From the NCBI GenBank assembly GCA_958425285.1, contig CATZVV010000006.1, positions 1 to 21,461 on the forward strand: a stretch of DNA of 21,461 bases, in the 5' to 3' direction. A program made the position numbers and the translations under genes. The DNA comes from an uncultured Lachnoclostridium sp. GTDB taxonomy: Bacteria; Bacillota; Clostridia; Lachnospirales; Lachnospiraceae. The notes under the pieces were generated by a model. It worked only from the letters and a program-made list of their open reading frames with translations. It searched no databases and was not told where the DNA came from. Positions within the stretch are counted from its first letter, which is position 1. Each line of letters opens with the position of its first letter. This document shows positions 7,112 through 13,669 of this stretch, piece after piece.

Positions 7112-8015
7112 CTAAACGGGACTTCCCTTCCTTTTTCTCCAAAGACTCCAATGCCTTCAACTCATCATCAATCTTCTGGTCATCTCTGCGCCGCTCTTTC
7201 TTGAATTTCAACTCATCTACGTGATATTCACGTACTTCCTTTTCATCATTATCTAAAGTTACAATCACTTTGACCTTCTGCTTTAGTACGGCAATACTCT
7301 GTATCTCACCCTTCAGTCCATCCGGAGTCTTAACTCTGGTTCCTATATCCGGCAGTTTACTGTTTAAATATTCATAGGCCTCCTGCTCATTTTTTAGGCA
7401 ACACATTAAACGGCCACAGACACCGGATATTTTTGTAGGGTTCAATGACAGATTTTGTTCTTTTGCCATCTTGATGGATACAGGTGCAAACTCTGATAAA
7501 TAGGTGTGGCAACAAAGTGCTCGCCCACAAATACCAATTCCACCTCTGATTTTTGTCTCATCTCTCACACCAATCTGCCGCAGCTCAATCCGCGTACGGA
7601 ATACAGAAGCCAAATCCTTTACCAACTCACGAAAGTCAATCCTTCCATCCGCTGTAAAATAAAATAGCAGCTTATTATTATCAAACGTATATTCCGCTTC
7701 AATTAGCTTCATTTCCAGCCCATGTTTTTCAATCTTTTCAAGACATATCCTATAGGCTTCCTTTTCCTTTTCACGGTTCTTTTGTTCAATTTCTTCATCT
7801 TTTTCTGTTGCCACACGAATAATACCCTTCAATGGAGGTACAATTTTCTCCTCCGGCATATCCGTAGGCGGTAATACAACATTACCAATTTCAACGCCCT
7901 TTGCCGTTTCTACAATGACGTGGTCGCCTCTCTCTATCTGGTGCTCACCAGGCGAAAAATAATATACTTTACCTGCCTGACGAAAACGAACTCCTATAAT
8001 CTTTACCATAATCAT
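7101..8015 (-). CDS. ricT: RicT/YaaT PSP1-domain protein (RNase Y-specificity and developmental regulator)
   Basis: A 304-residue protein with the PSP1 domain. The N-terminus (MVKIIGVRFRQAGKVYYF) is the YaaT signature. The two cysteine motifs GICGRALCC (161-169) and GVCGRLMCC (198-206) supply C163, C168, C169, C200, C205 and C206; in Bacillus, RicA, RicF and RicT form a complex with [4Fe-4S] clusters bound by such cysteines. The C-terminal 50 residues are highly charged (KKERRRDDQK). In Bacillus the complex promotes RNase Y-dependent mRNA processing and sporulation, competence and biofilm development. Only RicT is encoded here; partners, if any, are elsewhere. The start lies one base after the holB stop, and the ribosome site AAGGAG overlaps the last holB codons. 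ATG 8009 is an alternative start. Confidence 0.93.
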   Translation of the reverse strand: MIMVKIIGVRFRQAGKVYYFSPGEHQIERGDHVIVETAKGVEIGNVVLPPTDMPEEKIVPPLKGIIRVATEKDEEIEQKNREKEKEAYRICLEKIEKHGLEMKLIEAEYTFDNNKLLFYFTADGRIDFRELVKDLASVFRTRIELRQIGVRDETKIRGGIGICGRALCCHTYLSEFAPVSIKMAKEQNLSLNPTKISGVCGRLMCCLKNEQEAYEYLNSKLPDIGTRVKTPDGLKGEIQSIAVLKQKVKVIVTLDNDEKEVREYHVDELKFKKERRRDDQKIDDELKALESLEKKEGKSRLDDN

Positions 8016-8016
8016 T

Positions 8017-9000
8017 CTACTCCTTCATTGTAAGTAACATAAGCTCTATTGTTACATCAAAATTCACATTAGCACGTAAACGAATTTTTGCCTTTTCAAA
8101 TGCTTGCAAAACTTCTTCGATTTTATCGTAACCAAGATATTTTGCATCCTCCATAATGCCCACATATTCATCCTGAAGCAAAAGTTGATTAACATCCTTT
8201 GTTGCCTTAAACAAAAGCACATCCCGATACCAGAGTACCATCAAGTCAATATAATCTTCCACTTCATCTTTATTTTCACCAATCATTTTAATTGCAGAAA
8301 TCATTTCTGATACCGTCATGTCTCCTACATGCCGCAATATATCAAAAACAAGCTCCTTCTTTTGAATAAAATCTTCTGACCTTGCATAACGAATTGCCTT
8401 GCCGATATTTCCCTGTGCAAACACAGCACTTGTTTTCGCGAGATAATCCGGTACCTCACAGTGTTCCATCAGGTAGCCCTCTACTGCTGCCTGAGTAAGG
8501 GGACGGAATTCTAAGTTCATACACCGGGAGCGAATTGTCGGTAAAAGCCCATTTATATTGTCTGTCAGCAAGATAACAATACCATAAGAAGGTGGCTCCT
8601 CTATTGTTTTCAATAGCGCATTTTGCGCCTGCTCTGTCATTGTATCTGCTTCTGAAATAATAAAAATCTTATACTTACTTGCATATGGTTTAATTGGCAT
8701 AGCATGGTTTAATTGTTCCCGGATTTCATCCACTCCATAACTGCTTTTTTCTTTCCTCAGCCATATAATGTCAGGCTGCAATCCAGAAGCTTCCTGACGA
8801 CAGGATACACAACTTCCACATGGATGTTCTCCCTCTGCAGAACATTGTAATCCGGCTGAAAAAGCATGTGCCATCTGTTTTTTCCCAATCCCCGATTCCC
8901 CTTCAAAAATATACGCATGAAAAGGATTGCGCTTTTTTATTGCTGCTTGCAAATGCTCTTTGATTTGCTCATGTCCTACTATATTTGAAAATCCATTCAT
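8017..9000 (-). CDS. holB: DNA polymerase III delta' subunit
   Basis: A 327-residue clamp-loader AAA+ protein. Visible motifs are VGHEQIKEHL at the N-terminus, a Walker A-like GESGIGKK (34-41) in which the usual Ser/Thr after GK is Lys, and a zinc-binding set C53, C61, C64 and C67. These are followed by a Walker B-like IISEADTM (114-121), NALLKTIEEPP (127-137), and the SRC motif (158-160) that supplies the arginine finger to a neighbouring subunit. The altered P-loop is in line with delta' not being the hydrolysing subunit. It works with tau/gamma and delta to load the beta clamp during replication. It lies 26 nt after yaaR and immediately before ricT, the same order as in Bacillus. Confidence 0.95.
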   Translation of the reverse strand: MNGFSNIVGHEQIKEHLQAAIKKRNPFHAYIFEGESGIGKKQMAHAFSAGLQCSAEGEHPCGSCVSCRQEASGLQPDIIWLRKEKSSYGVDEIREQLNHAMPIKPYASKYKIFIISEADTMTEQAQNALLKTIEEPPSYGIVILLTDNINGLLPTIRSRCMNLEFRPLTQAAVEGYLMEHCEVPDYLAKTSAVFAQGNIGKAIRYARSEDFIQKKELVFDILRHVGDMTVSEMISAIKMIGENKDEVEDYIDLMVLWYRDVLLFKATKDVNQLLLQDEYVGIMEDAKYLGYDKIEEVLQAFEKAKIRLRANVNFDVTIELMLLTMKE

Positions 9001-9026
9001 ATCTATAACCCAATCTCCCTGTATTA

Positions 9027-9467
9027 TTATGTGAATATATCTAAAAGAAGTCCCCGAATTTCATCTACTTTACCCAAGATAGTTAAATGATCCTTTTCCT
9101 CCTTAATCAACTCACCTGCCAGTTCATCCAGCGCGGCATCTACCCTCTTAATCATTCCATAAACCCGGTGTCTTCCCCGCCGGTCAAGAAAATTTTCCCG
9201 GCTGAATTTATGAGATCGGTTTACGATTTCATTCATAAATTCCTTAATCAATGCCCGGTAATGTTTCATATCCCGGACATCCATATGCTTACTTAACTTT
9301 TTGCCCTGCTGTGTAATCTCCTCCATCATAATTGCCAAACGCTGCTGCAATCCGGCATCCTCAATGGAACTCATCAGAGTAAATTTAAAGTCACCGCTTG
9401 TTTCCGGCTTAGAAACCTGCTGCTCAATATTATGAACTTGTTTTAAATCACTTACCTTAATCTCCAA
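9027..9467 (-). CDS. yaaR: YaaR family protein (DUF327)
   Basis: A 146-residue soluble, mostly helical protein. The central and C-terminal segments (YRALIKEFMNEIVNRSHKF, then RRGRHRVYGMIKRVDAAL and ILGKVDEIRGLLLDIF) are the conserved core of the YaaR/DUF327 family. The first 35 residues are variable and polar. No enzymatic motif, signal peptide or membrane helix is seen. The molecular role of the family is not established; its constant position next to holB, here and in Bacillus, suggests a link to replication, the cell envelope or RNA, but that is only context. The gene is 34 nt after the kinase gene and 26 nt before holB. Confidence 0.9.
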   Translation of the reverse strand: MEIKVSDLKQVHNIEQQVSKPETSGDFKFTLMSSIEDAGLQQRLAIMMEEITQQGKKLSKHMDVRDMKHYRALIKEFMNEIVNRSHKFSRENFLDRRGRHRVYGMIKRVDAALDELAGELIKEEKDHLTILGKVDEIRGLLLDIFT

Positions 9468-9501
9468 GCGGCATCCCCCCTCTGAAATATTATAACATAC
9501 C

Positions 9502-10086
9502 TTACCTGCTTTTATCTAGTCTTTTTAACACACGACAAATACAGTCTTCCAAATTATCATTTTCAATTTCCTCAAAGACACCCGCTCTTGCTAACTTCTC
9601 TCTGGAAAAGTCCTGTTCATCGGCTAAAAACCGTCGGCAAACTTCCGCTACACATGGATTCTCCTGTTGTCGCTCTCTTTTCAGAGACCGTTCCATCCTC
9701 TCGAAATCGTTTACTGCTATATATATCGGCTGCACCCTCTGTTCTCCGTAATAGTCACGAATTTTTTCATACCCTTCCAAAGTAGAAATCATAAGATAAT
9801 CGTATATTTCCAAATCAATTGCTCCATCATCAACCGTAAAATAATACCAAGTACCATGAACTGTCTGGTACTCTCTGCACTCCACAACTTTTCCTGCACT
9901 TCTTAAGTGTCCTAATTCTTTTATATTACTAAATATATATTCCCTGCCATCTTCCTCACCGGCGCGAATTGGTCTCGTCGTATATGGAATTACCTTTTTT
10001 AATTCCGGGCACATTGACATAACGCGATGATATATCGTATCCTTTCCGCTTGCACTTTTTCCCATCATGACATATAAGGTTCCCAT
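9502..10086 (-). CDS. Guanylate-kinase-like P-loop nucleoside monophosphate kinase
   Basis: About 194 residues, the usual size for Gmk. The P-loop is GKSASGKD (10-17 counted from the upstream ATG; canonical Gmk GxSGxGKxT), and PYTTRPIRAGEEDGREYIF (35-53) is the GMP-binding segment. HGTWYYFT matches the 'YGTs' region. Many positions of the lid and the C-terminal half are divergent from housekeeping Gmk, so it may be a paralogue. It stands where Bacillus has tmk. The upstream ATG (10089) is only 3 nt from AGGAG, while ATG 10086 has a 6-nt spacing and forms a TGATG stop-start junction with the decarboxylase gene, so 10086 is chosen. Likely reaction: ATP + GMP to ADP + GDP; the substrate is not proven. 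Confidence 0.85.
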   Translation of the reverse strand: MGTLYVMMGKSASGKDTIYHRVMSMCPELKKVIPYTTRPIRAGEEDGREYIFSNIKELGHLRSAGKVVECREYQTVHGTWYYFTVDDGAIDLEIYDYLMISTLEGYEKIRDYYGEQRVQPIYIAVNDFERMERSLKRERQQENPCVAEVCRRFLADEQDFSREKLARAGVFEEIENDNLEDCICRVLKRLDKSR

Positions 10087-11516
10087 CATCTTCTCCTTTC
10101 TTTATTCAAAATGCAGTTTTTATCCCTTATTACCTCAATTTTCCTTCCTTCCCCATCTTTTAACCCACGTAATTCACATCCACTTTCCTGTTGTCTCAAC
10201 AGGTACTCAATCATACTCTCATTCAGTTTTTCTCCCGGTATAACAACTGGCACTCCCGGAGGATATACATAAACATACTCTTTTGAAATCTCTCCAGCCG
10301 CTTTATGAATCAGCCTTTCTTTTCCTTCACAATATACTGCTTCATACGCATTACAGTAGTATTCAGCCTCTATGTACCTTTTTTCCCCTTCCCCTTTTTC
10401 AACCTCCCGCCCCACAAGTTCGCCATCAATTTTCAACAAGGCATTCTCCAAACGGCGAAATCCCTGCTCTGAATCAGCAACACTTGTCATGGCAATTACA
10501 TAATCTGATAACTCCATTTCGGTTTCTATTTTATATTCTTCCCTCAGGCACCTTGTTAATTCGGGCCCGGTTATTCCACTACCTGCTGTTAAAACTACAA
10601 TTTTTGAAGGATCTCTCTTTTCCCCGGATAATAACCTTAGCGTTTTCAAGGAATGCATTCGTTTATAAAATCTTCGGAGACGCTTTACATATGCTTCAAA
10701 AGCCGCCTTTCCTTCCTCCTGAAGCCACATATAGCAACGATCAACGGATGCCATAAGCACATAAGACGGACTGCTTGTCTGATAAATTCCCAAAAATCTA
10801 CGAACCTCCTCTTCACTAACAAGGGTCGATTGATAATGAAGCACCGCTGTCTGAGTAAGAGAAGGCAACGTTTTGTGAGCACTTTGGATTACCAAATCCG
10901 CTCCTGCCTCTACTGCTGACTCCGGGAAAACTGCATTCCATCTCAAATGTGCGCCATGTGCCTCATCTACAATAAGCGGAATCCCCTGCTCATGCAGGAA
11001 ACTGCTAATCTCAGAAAGATCCGACACAAAGCCTTCATATGTGGGAGATGTAAGTACAACACATTTTACATTTTGAGTTTTTTCAAGCGCCAATGCAACA
11101 TCTTCTTTTGTAATTCCCGTCACAATCTGGGTTCCGGTCACGAAGGAAGGGTAAATATATTTCTGCTCCAATTCCAAAAGAAAGGCTGCATGGTATACTG
11201 ATTTATGACAATTTCTTGCCATCAACACAGTCTGTCCTCTTCTGCAGCATGCTGAAACTGCAGCCAAAATTCCCGCTGTACTTCCATTGATTAACAAGAA
11301 GCTTTTTTCTGCTCCATACATTCGGGCAATATGCTCCATGGAATATTTTAAAATTCCCACTGGATGATACAAATCATCCATGCCTTCTACTTCTGTCACG
11401 TCAAAAAAATACGGATTATCCATATGAAAATCTTGATTTCTCTTATGTCCCGGCATATGCATAGGATATATATCCTGCCGCGCGTATTCGATTAATGATT
11501 CATACAAATTGCACAT
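10086..11516 (-). CDS. Orn/Lys/Arg decarboxylase family PLP enzyme (YaaO-like)
   Basis: A 476-residue fold-type I pyridoxal-phosphate decarboxylase. The start motif PMHMPGHKRN (18-27) is the family signature. NGST (78-81) and R101-NCHKS contribute phosphate and cofactor contacts, D184 in IVDEAHGAH holds the pyridine nitrogen, and K215 in QSAHKTLPSLTQ forms the Schiff base. The length fits the short Gram-positive branch (SpeA/YaaO), which lacks the N-terminal wing domain of the inducible E. coli enzymes. Expected products are cadaverine, putrescine or agmatine; residues alone do not settle which. The ribosome site AAAGGAG is well placed before ATG 11516. It is the first gene of the operon, with a promoter at 11561-11590, and its stop overlaps the kinase start. 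Confidence 0.92.
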   Translation of the reverse strand: MCNLYESLIEYARQDIYPMHMPGHKRNQDFHMDNPYFFDVTEVEGMDDLYHPVGILKYSMEHIARMYGAEKSFLLINGSTAGILAAVSACCRRGQTVLMARNCHKSVYHAAFLLELEQKYIYPSFVTGTQIVTGITKEDVALALEKTQNVKCVVLTSPTYEGFVSDLSEISSFLHEQGIPLIVDEAHGAHLRWNAVFPESAVEAGADLVIQSAHKTLPSLTQTAVLHYQSTLVSEEEVRRFLGIYQTSSPSYVLMASVDRCYMWLQEEGKAAFEAYVKRLRRFYKRMHSLKTLRLLSGEKRDPSKIVVLTAGSGITGPELTRCLREEYKIETEMELSDYVIAMTSVADSEQGFRRLENALLKIDGELVGREVEKGEGEKRYIEAEYYCNAYEAVYCEGKERLIHKAAGEISKEYVYVYPPGVPVVIPGEKLNESMIEYLLRQQESGCELRGLKDGEGRKIEVIRDKNCILNKERRR

Positions 11517-11534
11517 TTCCCGCTCCTTTATCTA

Positions 11535-11563
11535 TTGTGATATTTTATGGTACATGTTAAAAT
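11535..11563 (+). promoter_or_regulatory. Extended -10 promoter of the YhfC-family gene
   Basis: TTGTGA at 11535-11540, a 17-nt spacer, and TAAAAT at 11558-11563 preceded by TGT, an extended -10 element. The predicted start is near 11570, about 50 nt ahead of ATG 11621. Confidence 0.65.
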
Positions 11564-11590
11564 ATAGTGGATTTAGTAAGACCATTTGAA
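11561..11590 (-). promoter_or_regulatory. Probable sigma-A promoter of the decarboxylase-rsmI operon
   Basis: Minus strand: TTCAAA (11590-11585), 18-nt spacer, TATATT (11566-11561). Each box has 4-5 matches to consensus. The predicted start is about 35-40 nt ahead of the decarboxylase ATG. Its -10 box shares bases with the -10 box of the opposite promoter at 11535-11563. Confidence 0.5.
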
Positions 11591-11620
11591 AAAACGCTAC
11601 ATTTGAAAGGATGAAACAAT

Positions 11621-12421
11621 ATGAATATACAGTTTACAATGGGTACAATATGGACTCTGATACTTTCTGCACTCCTTTGCCTAATTGCCCCAATTGTTTT
11701 TTTATTTCGCTACCGCAAACGCTATGATGGGAAAATTACATCCTTTTTTATCGGCATGGCAGGATATTTTCTCTTTTCCATGCTGCTAATTCAGCTCTTC
11801 CACATGATTATGTTTTCTCTTATTCCGGCAATTCCGAAGCTGATTTCTGAAAAAGCCTGGTTTCAGTCCTTATATCTTGCCTTTTCCTTTACCCTTTTCG
11901 GATGTTTGGGGAGATTTCTTATGCTAAAATACTCAATGAAGAACCGATTTGATTTAGGCAATGCACTTATATATGGTGCCGGTCAAGGTGGGCTATTCGC
12001 AATAACAAACGTAACAGCTATCGCCATGAGCAACGTCATTACTGCCATTCTGGTCAACACTCTTGGAGCAGATGAATACTTGAACAAACTTGGATACACC
12101 GGAACAGACTTAGAAAATATCCGGATTCATCTAATCGAATTTAGTTCTATGCCAACCACCCAGCATTTCTTTGATGGAACTGCACCTTTCATCATCCTAT
12201 TTGCAGAAATTGCACTGACTACTTTTATTTATCTAGGCATCCAAAAACAGAAAGCAACTATTTTTCTCGCAATTTCCTTTTTGTTTCAATTCATTATACT
12301 ATTTTCTTTCTATTTAGAAAAGACCAATGTTATTACAGAGCCACTTTTTGCAGAAGGAGTTATTCTTCTCGTTACTGTAACATGCTGGCACTATGCAAAA
12401 AAAGCGGAATCTTTAATATAA
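11621..12421 (+). CDS. YhfC-family (DUF2324) membrane protein, apparently without the protease active site
   Basis: A 266-residue protein with about seven or eight membrane helices. Overall topology and the segment from residue 93 to 130 resemble the YhfC family of putative intramembrane metalloproteases, related to the PrsW/CAAX-type CPBP group. In the family the two conserved motifs read approximately EExGR and GxGHGGxE. Here they read GCLGR (94-98) and GAGQGGLF (119-126): the paired glutamates, the histidine and the last glutamate are all replaced, while the surrounding glycines and arginine are kept. It may therefore be a non-catalytic homologue. It has its own extended -10 promoter, ATG 11621 after AAAGGA, and a terminator at 12426-12471. 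The family call rests on this motif comparison from memory. Confidence 0.7.
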   Translation: MNIQFTMGTIWTLILSALLCLIAPIVFLFRYRKRYDGKITSFFIGMAGYFLFSMLLIQLFHMIMFSLIPAIPKLISEKAWFQSLYLAFSFTLFGCLGRFLMLKYSMKNRFDLGNALIYGAGQGGLFAITNVTAIAMSNVITAILVNTLGADEYLNKLGYTGTDLENIRIHLIEFSSMPTTQHFFDGTAPFIILFAEIALTTFIYLGIQKQKATIFLAISFLFQFIILFSFYLEKTNVITEPLFAEGVILLVTVTCWHYAKKAESLI

Positions 12422-12425
12422 ATTC

Positions 12426-12471
12426 AAAAAACCCGATTGTATTCATTCTAAGAATACAGCCGGGTTTTTTT
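12426..12471. terminator. Bidirectional terminator between the YhfC-like and TM2 genes
   Basis: Arms of about 18 nt (12426-12444 and 12452-12471), pairing ACCCG..TGTATTC with GAATACA..CGGGT with one weak two-base position, are flanked by A6 on the left and T7 on the right. It serves both converging genes. Confidence 0.88.
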
Positions 12472-12482
12472 GTTATGTAATA

Positions 12483-12818
12483 TTAAATCAAAGACATAAC
12501 TTTTGAGAAGTTAAGCTCACGCGTTTTATTTTGAATGGTAAACCAATCAATAATAGTTAAAACACCGCAGCATCCGCAAGTCAATAATTTCAAAATTCCC
12601 ATTCCGGTATCACCAATCATGAAACGGTCAATTCCAAGAGAGCCAATAAAAATTGAAATAAGCAACAGTGTCGTCGGGTCCTTTAATTCAATCGTAGATA
12701 ATAAAGAGAACTTCTGGTCATCCATTGTTGCTAGTTTTTCCTTCAAATACACTACCTTTTCTGGCGGAAAATACTTTTGATTTGTCATAATGTACATATC
12801 AAGTTTTTGTTGATCCAT
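12483..12818 (-). CDS. TM2-domain membrane protein
   Basis: A 111-residue protein. Residues 1-47 are a polar N-terminal part. Residues 48-95 form the TM2 domain: two membrane helices joined by a short turn, with the signature GSLGIDRFMIGDTGMGILKL (59-78) and the closing TIIDWF (88-93). A CGCC cluster lies between (81-84). TM2 proteins are widespread small membrane proteins; their bacterial role is not settled. The start at 12818 is supported by AAGGAGG 10 nt upstream, and the promoter at 12854-12882 makes the gene independent of the gene behind it. Confidence 0.9.
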   Translation of the reverse strand: MDQQKLDMYIMTNQKYFPPEKVVYLKEKLATMDDQKFSLLSTIELKDPTTLLLISIFIGSLGIDRFMIGDTGMGILKLLTCGCCGVLTIIDWFTIQNKTRELNFSKVMSLI

Positions 12819-12853
12819 AGCCTCGTTCCTCCTTCAAAATATAATATGATATA

Positions 12854-12882
12854 AGTCTATCTGATATTACAAAATCTGTCAA
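12854..12882 (-). promoter_or_regulatory. Probable sigma-A promoter of the TM2 gene
   Basis: Minus strand: TTGACA (12882-12877), 17-nt spacer, TAGACT (12859-12854). The perfect -35 box overlaps the stop codon of the upstream DUF2752 gene. The -10 box has 4 of 6 matches. Confidence 0.6.
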
Positions 12883-13268
12883 CCACTTTGTGGAAACACG
12901 AACATCCGAATAAGATATGTTATGAACAACGCAGTTCCTCCTGTGGCAAGTATTATATTTTGTACCCGAATCGGTATCCTCCGAAACAATCGGCTGTTCT
13001 TATGAATGGCAAAAAACAGAAGGGGAGGACCCATCCAAAAAAGAGGGTGATAAGAAATGGCTTCGTGAAAATTTAACTGAATCACGCTAAGCCATGCCCT
13101 TGTCATTCCACATGCAGGACATGGAATTCCTGTTATCATACGAATTGGGCACCCCAAATCAAACCGGTCAATGATTCCAAAATAAAGAAGGAGAAATATC
13201 CCAACTCTTAAATGGAACATGAATATCCTCTTTAATGACTTATCCTCTTTTCTAAAAGTTTCTTCCAT
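12879..13268 (-). CDS. DUF2752 membrane protein
   Basis: About 129 residues from the preferred start. After a charged N-terminal stretch there are three or four membrane helices. Between the first two is the DUF2752 signature CPIRMITGIPCPACGMTRAW (cysteines near residues 40, 50 and 53), followed by a HEAISYHPLF segment with two histidines. The paired cysteines could bind metal or form disulfides; the function of the family is unknown. The open frame reaches 13310, but that ATG has no ribosome site. ATG 13268 follows GGGGCTGGA and overlaps the end of the MIF-like gene by 17 nt, suggesting coupled translation. The two genes form a small operon. Confidence 0.85.
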   Translation of the reverse strand: MEETFRKEDKSLKRIFMFHLRVGIFLLLYFGIIDRFDLGCPIRMITGIPCPACGMTRAWLSVIQLNFHEAISYHPLFWMGPPLLFFAIHKNSRLFRRIPIRVQNIILATGGTALFITYLIRMFVFPQSG

Positions 13269-13596
13269 TCCAGCCCCATTGTACCGTTCCCTCATATTTA
13301 ATATATACATTTGCAGGAGGTATATTCAATTCATCTTCCAGAATCTTGCATATTTCCCCTGTTAAAGTATCACACGCTTCCGCTGAAAGCTGTCCAAAAA
13401 TGCTCACTTCAATAAAAGCTCCCGCCTCTAGCTTTTGTCCCTTAAAATATAAATCCACCTCATCCTGAAAAGTGAGCATTAACCAGCTTTCAGACTTTCC
13501 CGGAATAATAGAAATCGCCTGTCCAAACCTCTCTTTAAGGTGCTTTTCCTTCTCTTCCTCTAACTTCATCGGTAATTTTGTACTAATACATGGCAT
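13252..13596 (-). CDS. MIF-like tautomerase superfamily protein
   Basis: A 114-residue protein, the size of macrophage migration inhibitory factor (MIF). It begins M-P-C-I, so that after removal of Met the N-terminal proline, the general base of this superfamily, is exposed. K34 in IIPGKSESWLML lies where MIF has Lys32, and the end NIPPANVYIKYEGTVQWGWN matches the MIF pattern SPDRVYINYYDM..VGWN, with Y98 equivalent to Tyr95. The expected fold is a trimer of beta-alpha-beta units with phenylpyruvate or dopachrome tautomerase-type chemistry; the natural substrate is unknown. AAAGGGGG gives a good ribosome site 8 nt before ATG 13596. That site lies in the 3' arm of a hairpin (13601-13651). It is followed by the DUF2752 gene. 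Confidence 0.88.
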   Translation of the reverse strand: MPCISTKLPMKLEEEKEKHLKERFGQAISIIPGKSESWLMLTFQDEVDLYFKGQKLEAGAFIEVSIFGQLSAEACDTLTGEICKILEDELNIPPANVYIKYEGTVQWGWNGRNF

Positions 13597-13600
13597 ACAA

Positions 13601-13651
13601 AAAGCCCCCTTTCACAATATTTTCTTCATAATACCGTAAAAAAGGAGCTTT
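13601..13651 (-). terminator. Hairpin between the MacB-type permease and the MIF-like gene; possible terminator that includes the next ribosome site
   Basis: On the minus strand AAAGCTCCTTT (13651-13641) can pair with AAAGGGGGCTTT (13612-13601), with one G-T pair and one bulged G. A T-run follows directly. The G-run in the 3' arm is also the ribosome site of the MIF-like gene. It could end the efflux operon, limit translation of the next gene, or both. Confidence 0.5.
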
Positions 13652-13669
13652 GTAAATATACATTTTACT

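Noticed and set aside
8899..8901. Degenerate P-loop of HolB (GKK instead of GKT) as a sign of a broken gene
   Set aside because: Delta' subunits often have a modified or inactive P-loop; the zinc cysteines and SRC motif are intact, so the gene appears functional.
10283..10756. 157-codon plus-strand open frame antisense to the decarboxylase gene
   Set aside because: It lies fully inside a well-supported gene on the other strand and has low-complexity Phe/Leu/His-rich composition typical of antisense shadows.
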